Below are positions 22,790-29,556 of a stretch of DNA of 33,794 nucleotides, in pieces. The notes under the pieces are model-generated. The model was not told where the DNA came from and ran no database searches. It saw only the letters and a program-made list of their open reading frames with translations. The stretch is from CAYWVO01 sp964461835. GTDB lineage: Bacteria > Zixibacteria > MSB-5A5 > WJJR01 > JAJRUJ01. Numbering within the stretch: position 1 is the first letter of the stretch; each line of letters opens with the position of its first letter. A program made the translations under genes and the position numbers. The DNA lies in contig CAYWVO010000036.1 of NCBI GenBank assembly GCA_964461835.1, forward strand, positions 1 through 33,794, in the 5' to 3' direction.

Positions 22790-23596
22790 GTGGCACCGTC
22801 TTCACCCAGGACGATACCGCCGGAGCTGAAAATTACGCCCGGTCCAGTTCTGCAGCAACTGGTGGATTTTCTGGATTCGCGCGTGTTGGGGCAGAAATTC
22901 GCCGGTGTGGTTATGGGGATCTCCGGCGGAATCGATTCCGCCTTGGGCGCGGCGGTCGCCGTACAGGCATTAGGGGCACAGCAGGTTACCGGTTTGTTCC
23001 TGCCGTATGCCGAATCCGATCCCCAATCGGAGAAGGATGCAAACAAATTGGCCGACAAGCTCGGCATCGATTTATTACACCGCCCTCTCACCCCATTCGC
23101 TGACGCCTATTTTGCGGCTAATCCGACTCGCAGCAAGGTGCGCAAGGGTAATGTGCTGGCGCGGCTACGGATGATTTGCCTCTTCGATGAATCCCACAAG
23201 ACGAAACGCCTGGTGCTGGGAACGTCAAACAAATCGGAGATTTTGCTTGGCTACGGGACCTGGTACGGCGATACCGCGTGCTCACTAAACGCGATAGGGG
23301 ATTTGTACAAAACCCAGGTACGGCAACTTGCCCGGTATCTCCGGTTGCCGAAATCGATTCTCGAGAAGGCGCCGACGGCCGATTTGTGGTCGGGGCAGAC
23401 CGACGAGGACGAATTGGGTTTGACATATGCCGAGGCAGACCAAATCTTGATCCGATTATTTGACTGGGGTAAGTCAGGTCAGGAGGTCATTGCCGAGGGC
23501 TTTGCGCCGGCCGCGGTGCGCCGGGTAATCAAACTGGAAAAAGAAAATCGATTCAAACGATATCCCCCGGAAATCGCCCGGATTGACCTGTCCTGA
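22790..23596 (+). CDS. nadE: NAD synthetase, ammonia-type
   Basis: A 268-residue ATP pyrophosphatase that amidates nicotinic acid adenine dinucleotide to NAD. The PP-loop is MGISGGIDSA (about 42-51). GNVLARLRMICLF, LGTSNKSEILLGYGTWYGD and KAPTADLWSGQTDEDELG are the substrate-site signatures. There is no N-terminal glutaminase domain, so free ammonia is the nitrogen source. The start is a GTG at 22790 with AGAAGGAGGG just upstream, stronger than any ATG nearby. It heads a plus-strand run continuing with rsmI 13 nt later. Confidence 0.94.
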   Translation: MAPSSPRTIPPELKITPGPVLQQLVDFLDSRVLGQKFAGVVMGISGGIDSALGAAVAVQALGAQQVTGLFLPYAESDPQSEKDANKLADKLGIDLLHRPLTPFADAYFAANPTRSKVRKGNVLARLRMICLFDESHKTKRLVLGTSNKSEILLGYGTWYGDTACSLNAIGDLYKTQVRQLARYLRLPKSILEKAPTADLWSGQTDEDELGLTYAEADQILIRLFDWGKSGQEVIAEGFAPAAVRRVIKLEKENRFKRYPPEIARIDLS

Positions 23597-23609
23597 TTCC
23601 GAAAGAACG

Positions 23610-24308
23610 ATGAACGCGTTTGCCATCCAATCAAAAAGCCTCTATCTGGTTGCCTCGCCGATTGGGAACCTGGACGATATTTCATTGCGCGCACTGGAGG
23701 TGTTGCGGCTGGTTGACTGGGTCGCCTGTGAAGACACGCGGCGGGCGCGGATCCTCTTGCAGGCGTATGACATACCGGCAAAACTCGAGTTATATCACGA
23801 CCACAACCAGCAACGCAAAACGCCTCTATTGATCCGGAAATTACAGGAGGGAGCGAGCGGCGCGCTGCTCACCGATGCCGGCTCGCCGGGGATCGCTGAC
23901 CCGGGATTTACGTTGGTCCGTTCAGCAGTAGCCGAGGGAATAGCGGTGATTCCCATACCGGGTGCGTCCGCCGTCATTGCTGCGGTGACCGCCTCAGGCC
24001 TGCCGTGCGACCGGTTTGTTTTTGAGGGATATTTGCCACAAACTCCCAAAAAGCGCAACCGGCGATTCGCCGTGCTGAAAGACGAGACCCGGACGATGGT
24101 TTTGTTTATCCCCCCTCGCCGTCTGGACCGCGATTTTAAGGACCTGGTCAGGAATTTCGCCACGCGGCAGGCGTGCCTGGCGAGGGAGATGACCAAAGTG
24201 CACGAGGAATTTTTGCGGGGAACTGTCGGTGAGTTACAGGCGTATGTGCAAGAGCATTCGATCCGGGGTGAGTTGACCCTGGTCGTTGCAGGAGACGATA
24301 CTCAGTGA
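23610..24308 (+). CDS. rsmI: 16S rRNA (cytidine-1402 2'-O) methyltransferase
   Basis: A 232-residue tetrapyrrole-methylase-fold enzyme. It opens with SLYLVASPIGNLDDISLRAL and has CEDTRRARILL, YHDHNQQRKT, LLTDAGSPGIADPGF and IPIPGASAVIAAVTASGLPC, all standard RsmI signatures. It methylates the ribose of C1402 in the decoding centre. E. coli RsmI is about 286 residues; this one lacks the usual C-terminal extension and ends soon after GELTLVVAGDD. The start is the ATG at 23610; the upstream frame overlaps nadE. It overlaps the PAP2 gene by 4 bp. Confidence 0.95.
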   Translation: MNAFAIQSKSLYLVASPIGNLDDISLRALEVLRLVDWVACEDTRRARILLQAYDIPAKLELYHDHNQQRKTPLLIRKLQEGASGALLTDAGSPGIADPGFTLVRSAVAEGIAVIPIPGASAVIAAVTASGLPCDRFVFEGYLPQTPKKRNRRFAVLKDETRTMVLFIPPRRLDRDFKDLVRNFATRQACLAREMTKVHEEFLRGTVGELQAYVQEHSIRGELTLVVAGDDTQ

Positions 24309-25342
24309 GTGAATCGAGACCAGACATCGTGAAGAAACAAGTTGGAACCGACCTCCGGAGCACTGCCGATTCCGTGACGGTAGCGGCGCCCCGCACCGTG
24401 GCGCCCGCCGGACTGCCGGGTGTCCTGGGCATCCTCACGCGGAACTATGTTCAAATCGATTGGGCCGTTACCATTTATCTTGCCTTCACCGCAATCAGTG
24501 CCGCGCTTGTCGGACACAACCTTGCTTTCCGCTGGCAGATTGTCTTCGTCCACGCAGTGATGATTGTCGGGGTGTATGTTATTACCTCGGTATTTCATGA
24601 TTGGAAGCAGCCACTGGTGCGTGTGGTACGCATTCTGTATTTCCCGCTAATTGTGACGTATTTTTACGAAGAATCCACCCTGTTGATGCAACTGTTTTCC
24701 CCGGAATGGTTTGATCAGCAATTGATTGCTGTCGAACGCGCAATTCTGGGGGTGTCGACCACGCTCTGGGTTCAGCCTTGGCAAAGTCCCCTGTTAAGCG
24801 AATTTATGATGCTCAGCTATTTTTCCTACTACCCGTTAGTGGCAGTCCCCCCGCTGGTGTTAGTCGCCACTCGGCACTACTGGCGGGCGACACAACTGGT
24901 GTGGGCTATGTCGTTGGCCTTTTTCATCTCATTTATTGGGTTTTACCTATATCCGATCCAGGGTCCACGGTACGAATTTGCCGGTCTCTATGAACGTGAG
25001 TTGACTGGCTTTATCTTCGTGCCGTTGATGCGGACGATTATGAACACCGCCTCCATTCATGGTGGCTGTATGCCTTCCTCGCATGTCGCGGTCGCGTTGG
25101 TTATCTTGTTTGTGCTCTGGCGACAATCCCGCCGAACCGGCTGGCTGCTGTTGCCGGTGGTTGTTCCGTTATGTCTCGCGACTGTGTACGGCCGGTTCCA
25201 CTATGTCAGCGATGTAATTGGTGGAGTCCTGGTCGCCGTGGTGGCGCTAATCATTGCGGTACGCTATCCGATTTCCCGTAAACTCTTTGTGGGGGAACAG
25301 GATTCGATCCCTCAACCCCGGCATATGGAGCACGCTGCCTGA
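24305..25342 (+). CDS. PAP2-superfamily membrane phosphatase or inositolphosphotransferase
   Basis: A 345-residue polytopic protein with about six membrane spans. PAP2 active-site pieces are GPRYEF (near 222), GGCMPSSHVAVAL (near 252-264, second motif with His) and YGRFHYVSDVIGG (near 296-308, third motif with Arg, His and Asp). The order and the YPIQGPRYEF segment resemble the PAP2_3 group, which includes Aur1-type inositol-phosphorylceramide synthases. Either of two jobs fits the cluster: removing the phosphate from phosphatidylinositol phosphate, or moving inositol phosphate to another lipid. It overlaps rsmI (ATGA-type) and lgt by 1 nt, so translation is coupled. The first 35 residues are polar and cytoplasmic. 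Confidence 0.85.
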   Translation: MSESRPDIVKKQVGTDLRSTADSVTVAAPRTVAPAGLPGVLGILTRNYVQIDWAVTIYLAFTAISAALVGHNLAFRWQIVFVHAVMIVGVYVITSVFHDWKQPLVRVVRILYFPLIVTYFYEESTLLMQLFSPEWFDQQLIAVERAILGVSTTLWVQPWQSPLLSEFMMLSYFSYYPLVAVPPLVLVATRHYWRATQLVWAMSLAFFISFIGFYLYPIQGPRYEFAGLYERELTGFIFVPLMRTIMNTASIHGGCMPSSHVAVALVILFVLWRQSRRTGWLLLPVVVPLCLATVYGRFHYVSDVIGGVLVAVVALIIAVRYPISRKLFVGEQDSIPQPRHMEHAA

Positions 25343-26169
25343 TGTGCCCGGAATTTTTCAGTATTGGTTGGTTTACATTGCGGGCGTGGGGAGTCATGCT
25401 CACCGTGTCGTTTTTTATCGGCCTCTGGCTGGCGAAATTCGAAGCACGGACGTTGCGGCTGAACTATGACCGCCTGTTCAATCTCGGTTTCATCATTTGT
25501 ATCAGTGGGGTAATCGGGGCGCGGCTGGCATATGTGATATTTCATCTGCCGGAATTTACCGACGATCCGCTGGATATCATTAATCCCTTTGCCGTGGAGG
25601 GTCAGTTTGGCATCGCCGGGATGACTTTACACGGCGGGGTGATCCTGGCGGTGCTGGCCAGCGCCTGGTATATGCGGCGGCATCAGATGTCCTTTTTTGA
25701 ATATGCCGATGCGGTCATGGTGCCGCTGGCGTTCGGGCTGTTTCTTTCGCGACTGGGGTGTTTTCTCAATGGGTGTTGTTATGGCGCGCCGACCGAGAGT
25801 TTTCTTGGGATCGAATTCCCACTCGATACACCGGCGGGAGCGACGTTCCCATACGCCCATGTCCATCCCACACAACTCTATTCGTCGGTGTTCGGCCTTG
25901 TGTTGTTTTTCGGCCTACGCGCCCTAAACCGGCAGCGGGGATTTCCCGGCCAGACCACGGCCGTGTTTTTCATTCTGATGGGTGCCTTTCGCTTCGGCAT
26001 CGATTTCATCCGGTATTATGAGCCGGCCATGATGCTCGGGGTTAATCACCTGACGTACAATCATCTGACAGCCTTAGGGATACTGGCGTTTGGCGTGGCC
26101 GTGTACGTCGTCCAACACCGAAAAAAGGCGAGAGTACAATCAACAGATGCGCCTGTCAAAACGGCATGA
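25342..26169 (+). CDS. lgt: Prolipoprotein diacylglyceryl transferase
   Basis: A 275-residue membrane enzyme that transfers diacylglycerol from phosphatidylglycerol to the lipobox cysteine of lipoproteins. It has the typical opening FFSIGWFTLRAWGVMLTVSF, the conserved His in MTLHGGVILA, SRLGCFLNGCCYGAPT in the signature position, HVHPTQLYSS, and FRFGIDFIRYYE near the end. The signature differs from E. coli (GRIGNFINGELWG): Arg, Asn and the final Gly are kept, but the central Asn and Glu are Cys. The CCYG form is, as I recall, common in Lgt of Deltaproteobacteria, so I read it as a normal subfamily. It overlaps the PAP2 stop by 1 nt. Confidence 0.92.
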   Translation: MCPEFFSIGWFTLRAWGVMLTVSFFIGLWLAKFEARTLRLNYDRLFNLGFIICISGVIGARLAYVIFHLPEFTDDPLDIINPFAVEGQFGIAGMTLHGGVILAVLASAWYMRRHQMSFFEYADAVMVPLAFGLFLSRLGCFLNGCCYGAPTESFLGIEFPLDTPAGATFPYAHVHPTQLYSSVFGLVLFFGLRALNRQRGFPGQTTAVFFILMGAFRFGIDFIRYYEPAMMLGVNHLTYNHLTALGILAFGVAVYVVQHRKKARVQSTDAPVKTA

Positions 26170-26184
26170 GATACGGTATACACC

Positions 26185-26213
26185 TTGACCCCTGAAGGGA
26201 AAACAGCCATAAT
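26185..26213 (+). promoter_or_regulatory. Sigma70-type promoter for the inositol-lipid genes
   Basis: TTGACC (26185-26190), a 17-nt spacer and CATAAT (26208-26213): one mismatch from consensus in each hexamer. The predicted start near 26220 lies between lgt and the CDP-alcohol phosphotransferase gene, so that gene, the kinase and the synthase can be expressed apart from lgt. Confidence 0.6.
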
Positions 26214-26229
26214 GCTTTGCTGGGCTGGG

Positions 26230-26273
26230 GCCTTCATCGAAGCGGGTTGCCGCTTCTTGGGGGGATGAAGGGC
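26230..26273 (+). promoter_or_regulatory. Strong hairpin in the 5' leader of the inositol-lipid genes
   Basis: The outer stem is CCTTCATC (26231-26238) with GATGAAGG (26264-26271). The inner stem is GAAGCGG (26239-26245) with CCGCTTC (26250-26256), loop GTTG. The two stems stack directly on the 5' side, while the 3' side carries a 7-nt bulge TTGGGGG (26257-26263). It would begin about 10 nt after the predicted transcription start and end about 20 nt before the ribosome site GGAG. No T-run follows, so it is not a simple terminator. It matches no riboswitch class I could recognise. Confidence 0.6.
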
Positions 26274-26304
26274 GCCGACCCTATTCTTTTTGGAGCGAAC
26301 ACAG

Positions 26305-26916
26305 GTGCCGACAAAACGTCGTTCGATATATGAGTCACGGTCTATCCCGTACGGCCGGTTATGTCTCAAGCTGGGCCTAACGCCGGATATCATCACGGTG
26401 CTGGGATTGGTCATGGCCGGCGGCGCCGCTATTGCGCTCTGGCAGGAATATTTTATCCTCGGCCTGATTTTGGTCCTGCTTGCCTCTGTCGCCGATATGC
26501 TGGATGGTGCCACTGCCCGCGCAGGAGACATGGGGACAAAATTCGGCACCGTGCTCGATCATGTCGTCGACCGTATGGGTGAGTTCTTGGTGATGTTGGG
26601 CGTGGTTCTCTCCGGGCATGTGCTCCCCGGCTGGGGTATGTTTGGTCTGTTTGGGATGTGGTCGGCATCGTATACCCGCGCCGCCGCCGAGTCGGTCGGC
26701 GGGATGAAAAACTGCGAAGTGGGATTTATGGGCCGGACCGAAAAGTTCGGTCTGTTGATTATCGGTATGTTCCTGGAAGAGTTTTTCCCCGGTTATCCAT
26801 TAAGTACCGCCGTGATCACCGTGGGGGTCATTTCTTTCATTACTGCCGCCCAACGATTACACTATGCATACGTGGAGATTATTAAACGACCGCATGAGGA
26901 GAAGGACAAACCATGA
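26305..26916 (+). CDS. CDP-alcohol phosphotransferase, probable phosphatidylinositol-phosphate synthase
   Basis: A 203-residue membrane enzyme with about six helices. It has the complete CDP-alcohol signature D-x2-DG-x2-AR-x8-G-x3-D-x3-D, seen as DMLDGATARAGDMGTKFG followed by TVLDHVVD. LGLTPDIITVLGL near the start and FMGRTEKFGL and AAQRLHYAYVEI near the end resemble the actinobacterial and archaeal enzymes that use inositol 3-phosphate rather than free inositol. The neighbouring kinase and inositol-phosphate synthase support that acceptor. The start is set at GTG 26305, 9 nt after GGAG; a TTG at 26290 is in frame but overlaps that site. The stop overlaps the kinase ATG (ATGA). Confidence 0.93.
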   Translation: MPTKRRSIYESRSIPYGRLCLKLGLTPDIITVLGLVMAGGAAIALWQEYFILGLILVLLASVADMLDGATARAGDMGTKFGTVLDHVVDRMGEFLVMLGVVLSGHVLPGWGMFGLFGMWSASYTRAAAESVGGMKNCEVGFMGRTEKFGLLIIGMFLEEFFPGYPLSTAVITVGVISFITAAQRLHYAYVEIIKRPHEEKDKP

Positions 26917-27821
26917 TCTGCACGATTGGCAATCCGGTCTTTGATGAAATCCATACCCCGTGGGGGGACACCGAGGGGCGTATTCTCTCCGGCTGCGCCA
27001 CCAACGCCGCTTTGGCCTATGCCAAACTCGGCGGCCAGGTCTTTATGATCGGTTCGGTCGGTGAGGAAGAACGCTCCGGGCTGGAAAGCACGCTTGAGGA
27101 ATTGAACATCGTCCATCAGTTCTCGTCCTCCCTGGTCAGCGGGGGATTTAAACTGGCCTATGATGAGCAGGGACGACGGGACCTGTCGGTATTGGGTATC
27201 GCGGGAAATATTACCGAACTGCCCGGGCAAATCGAGGCGTACGACGCCGTGGTGCTTGGGCCGATTCTGCAGGAGGTTTCTACCGAGTTGATCCACTACC
27301 TGCGGGAATCGTACGACGGCAAATTGCTGCTCGACCCGCAGGGGATGTTGCGCACGGTGCAAAAAGACGAAGTGGTCCATGTTAAACCGGAGGGAATTGA
27401 AAAGGCCATCGGCGTGTGTGACATTGTCAAACCCAATGAGCTGGAATGTGAGGTGCTGACCGGCATCGATCCACGCAAAGATGCCCGTGCGGCGGCGAAG
27501 CTGATTAAGTCCTGGGGGCCGGATCTGGTGATTATCACGCTGGCGGAATTGGGATCTGTGATCTATGATGGTCAAGAATTTATCGAGATTCCCCCGTATC
27601 AAACAACAATGCTGGACCCTACCGGCGCGGGTGATACCTACGCCGGAGGGTTTTTGTTCGCTCTGTTGAGCGGCAACGATATAGAGTTTTCCGGGCGGTT
27701 TGCCTCGTGTGTCTCATCAATCATGATCGAACACATGGGGCCGGAATTCCCGCTGGACCGCGACGAGGTCCTGCGGCGAATGGAGTCGCTGCCCAAAACC
27801 GCTACCATACCGCAAAGGTAA
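26913..27821 (+). CDS. PfkB-family sugar or inositol kinase
   Basis: A 302-residue ribokinase-fold kinase. It opens MICTIGNPVFDEI and has GCATNAALAYAKLGGQVFMI (substrate-side first signature) and LDPTGAGDTYAGGFLFALL (second signature with the catalytic Asp and anion hole). It lacks the usual longer N-terminal lid. PfkB enzymes phosphorylate sugars, nucleosides and, in some archaea, myo-inositol. Because it is translationally coupled to the phosphotransferase and followed by inositol-3-phosphate synthase, an inositol kinase feeding the same intermediate from free inositol is attractive, but this is inference. A sugar kinase remains possible. Confidence 0.9.
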   Translation: MICTIGNPVFDEIHTPWGDTEGRILSGCATNAALAYAKLGGQVFMIGSVGEEERSGLESTLEELNIVHQFSSSLVSGGFKLAYDEQGRRDLSVLGIAGNITELPGQIEAYDAVVLGPILQEVSTELIHYLRESYDGKLLLDPQGMLRTVQKDEVVHVKPEGIEKAIGVCDIVKPNELECEVLTGIDPRKDARAAAKLIKSWGPDLVIITLAELGSVIYDGQEFIEIPPYQTTMLDPTGAGDTYAGGFLFALLSGNDIEFSGRFASCVSSIMIEHMGPEFPLDRDEVLRRMESLPKTATIPQR

Positions 27822-27852
27822 TTACTGGTTGTTGGCAGGTAAGGAGTTTTCT

Positions 27853-29022
27853 ATGCGTCGCAAAGTGAGAGTCGGTATTATCGGGGTGGGCAATTGCGCC
27901 TCCGCGCTGGTCCAGGGATTGCACTATTACCAAAACGCCAAAAACGATGCGTTTGTGCCGGGATTGATGCATGTCAATCTGGGCGGATATCATATTTCCG
28001 ATGTGGAGATTTCGGCGGCAATCGATATCGATGCCAACAAAGTCGGCAGAGAACTATCCGAGGCAATCTTCGCCAAGCCGAATAACACCTATAAATTCGC
28101 CGATGTCCCGCCGACCGACATCATCGTGCAGCGGGGGATGACCCATGACGGTCTCGGACCGCATCTGAGTGAAATTATCCGGAAAGCGCCGGGAGATACG
28201 GTCGATATCGTCAAGCTGTTCCAGGAGACCAACACGGATGTCGTGATTAACTATCTGCCGGTCGGCTCGGAGATGGCCACCAAGTGGTACGTGGAGCAAA
28301 TCCTCAAGGCCGGCTGTGGGTTTGTTAATTGCATCCCGGTCTTTATCGCGCGTGAAGAATACTGGCGCAAGCGTTTTGAAGAGCGCAACCTGCCGGTGAT
28401 CGGCGACGATATCAAATCGCAGGTCGGCGCGACGATCGCCCACCGCGTACTCACTCGGTTGTTCCGCGATCGCGGCGTGCGCATGGAACGCACCAGCCAG
28501 CTCAATGTCGGCGGGAATACCGACTTTCTCAATATGCTCGACCGCAGCCGTCTGGAATCCAAGAAAATCTCCAAGACCGACGCGGTAACCTCGCAACTCG
28601 ATTACGACATGGGCCGCGACAATGTCCATATCGGCCCGTCCGATTATGTCGCCTGGCTGACCGACCGCAAGTGGGCCTATATCCGGCTGGAAGGCCGTAC
28701 CTTCGGCGATGTGCCGTTGAACGTCGAGATGAAAATGGAAGTCTGGGATTCGCCGAACTCCGCCGGCGTGGTGATCGATTCCGTGCGGTGTTGCAAGCTG
28801 GCGATGGACCATGGCCTGAAAGGCGCGCTGTTGGGCCCGTGCGCGTATTTCAAGAAATCACCGCCGAAGCAGTTTACCGATGATGAGGCGCACCGTCGCA
28901 CCGAGGAATTTATCGAACGCTACGGTCATAAAGATTCCGAACCGGAGTCTGAAGAGCTGCCCGCCTACCTGCGTGAACCGGCAACGCAAACCGCCGGCGG
29001 CGATGGCGGCAACGAGTCATAA
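27853..29022 (+). CDS. ino1: Inositol-3-phosphate synthase
   Basis: A 389-residue NAD-dependent isomerase converting glucose 6-phosphate to myo-inositol 3-phosphate. The Rossmann start is VGIIGVGNCASALVQGLHYY. The lyase-fold core has GDDIKSQVGATIAHRVL, LNVGGNTDFLNMLDR and NSAGVVIDSVRCCKLAMDHG. It is of the compact bacterial/archaeal (Mycobacterium-like) type, not the 500-residue eukaryotic type. A polar tail (PESEELPAYLREPATQ and after) ends the protein. The ATG at 27853 has AAGGAG 6 nt upstream; an in-frame TTG at 27829 is unlikely. It is the last gene of the inositol-lipid cluster. Confidence 0.96.
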   Translation: MRRKVRVGIIGVGNCASALVQGLHYYQNAKNDAFVPGLMHVNLGGYHISDVEISAAIDIDANKVGRELSEAIFAKPNNTYKFADVPPTDIIVQRGMTHDGLGPHLSEIIRKAPGDTVDIVKLFQETNTDVVINYLPVGSEMATKWYVEQILKAGCGFVNCIPVFIAREEYWRKRFEERNLPVIGDDIKSQVGATIAHRVLTRLFRDRGVRMERTSQLNVGGNTDFLNMLDRSRLESKKISKTDAVTSQLDYDMGRDNVHIGPSDYVAWLTDRKWAYIRLEGRTFGDVPLNVEMKMEVWDSPNSAGVVIDSVRCCKLAMDHGLKGALLGPCAYFKKSPPKQFTDDEAHRRTEEFIERYGHKDSEPESEELPAYLREPATQTAGGDGGNES

Positions 29023-29148
29023 AATCATCCCGCATGTGTGCGGCAGACAGCTTGTCCGCCGTGGCTGGTCTCGTCTGGCCGTCGTTTTCCGTGCTGGTCA
29101 GCCCTTGGGCTGGCTAAAAAATCTGTAGCCCACCGAAACGGCGCGTGG

Positions 29149-29213
29149 CAACCTCAAGCTTGTCCGCCTTGGGCGGGGCGTGCCCCGCGGTAACGAGGCG
29201 TGGCTTGGGGTTG
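29149..29213. repeat. Palindromic element, CAACC...GGTTG type
   Basis: CAACCTCAAGC (29149-29159) pairs with GCTTGGGGTTG (29203-29213) with one G-T pair. Inside are GTCCGCC/GGGCGGGGC and GGGGCGTGCCCC hairpins. The ends resemble those of the element at 12553-12596. Confidence 0.6.
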
Positions 29214-29270
29214 AAACGAGGAATTCCTCGGTGGCCTGCTGAAATTTGGGTATCCCACCTGGAGGGAATA

Positions 29271-29441
29271 TTGAAAAAGTCAACTGAAACGATTCTTGGT
29301 AGGTCAAGTTCCGAGGGATGCGGAGCATGACGAGAAACCCGACATTTGCAATTCCTTGGGACAGTGTCGGGTTTCTCCGTGAGCTGACGCTCCCGTCGGA
29401 ACGCCGACCTACTCCAAATCCCGTGGATCTGGCTTTATCAA
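29271..29441 (-). mobile_element. Foldback (MITE-like) element, copy 1
   Basis: A 171-bp imperfect palindrome. The ends are TTGAAAAAGTC (left) and GGCTTTATCAA (right), i.e. about 11-bp terminal inverted repeats. The middle stem is GTAGGTC...GACCTAC (29299-29412). The core stem is GAGAAACCCGACA (29332-29344) with TGTCGGGTTTCTC (29365-29377) around a 20-nt loop. It is closely similar, in opposite orientation, to 33239-33411. No transposase is present and no clear target duplication was seen. Confidence 0.75.
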
Positions 29442-29499
29442 CACGCCCGTTCGTCCGGGTTTCAGAGCATGTCAAGTTTCGGTAGCGATTGACCCAACG

Positions 29500-29525
29500 T
29501 GTCATTCCTGCGAAGGCAGGAATCC
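29500..29525 (-). repeat. 26-bp dispersed repeat, copy 2
   Basis: On the plus strand it reads TGTCATTCCTGCGAAGGCAG then GAATCC. It is the reverse complement of the 4200-4225 family with a few changes that keep the small CCTGC/GCAGG hairpin. Confidence 0.75.
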
Positions 29526-29556
29526 CGTTGCCCCCGGCTTGCGGGGGGAGTGAGCA

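Larger units (their letters stand above)
29023..29556. other. Gene-free region filled with palindromic repeats
   Basis: Between the convergent ends of the synthase and the secreted-protein gene lie, in order, a 65-bp CAACC...GGTTG element (29149-29213), a perfect 14-bp palindrome CGAGGAATTCCTCG (29217-29230), a 171-bp foldback element (29271-29441) and a 26-bp dispersed repeat (29500-29525). Apparent open frames here are translations of these repeats. Confidence 0.75.

Noticed and set aside
25342..26169. Lgt with Cys-Cys in the signature as a neofunctionalised paralogue
   Set aside because: The GCF-x-x-GCCYG form is, to my knowledge, a common Lgt subfamily in Deltaproteobacteria and relatives, and the conserved His, Arg, Asn and Gly positions are kept.
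26862..27602. Minus-strand open frame of 246 codons opposite the PfkB kinase
   Set aside because: It lies within a clearly coding kinase gene, has no recognisable motif, and the third-position bias belongs to the plus strand.
28054..28812. Minus-strand open frame of 252 codons opposite inositol-3-phosphate synthase
   Set aside because: The synthase is certain; the antisense translation is His/Asp/Arg-rich and unlike any family.
29098..29121. CAGCCCTTGGGCTG followed by AAAAAA as a terminator after the inositol-3-phosphate synthase
   Set aside because: On the plus strand the run after the hairpin is A, not T; on the minus strand the T-run comes before the hairpin. Neither direction gives an intrinsic terminator.
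29098..29505. Apparent proteins at 29098-29505 (minus) and 33121-33435 (plus) sharing VGRRSDGSVSSRRNPT
   Set aside because: The shared peptide is the translation of the foldback repeat read in the same direction in both copies; the identity is at DNA level and extends through palindromic non-coding ends.
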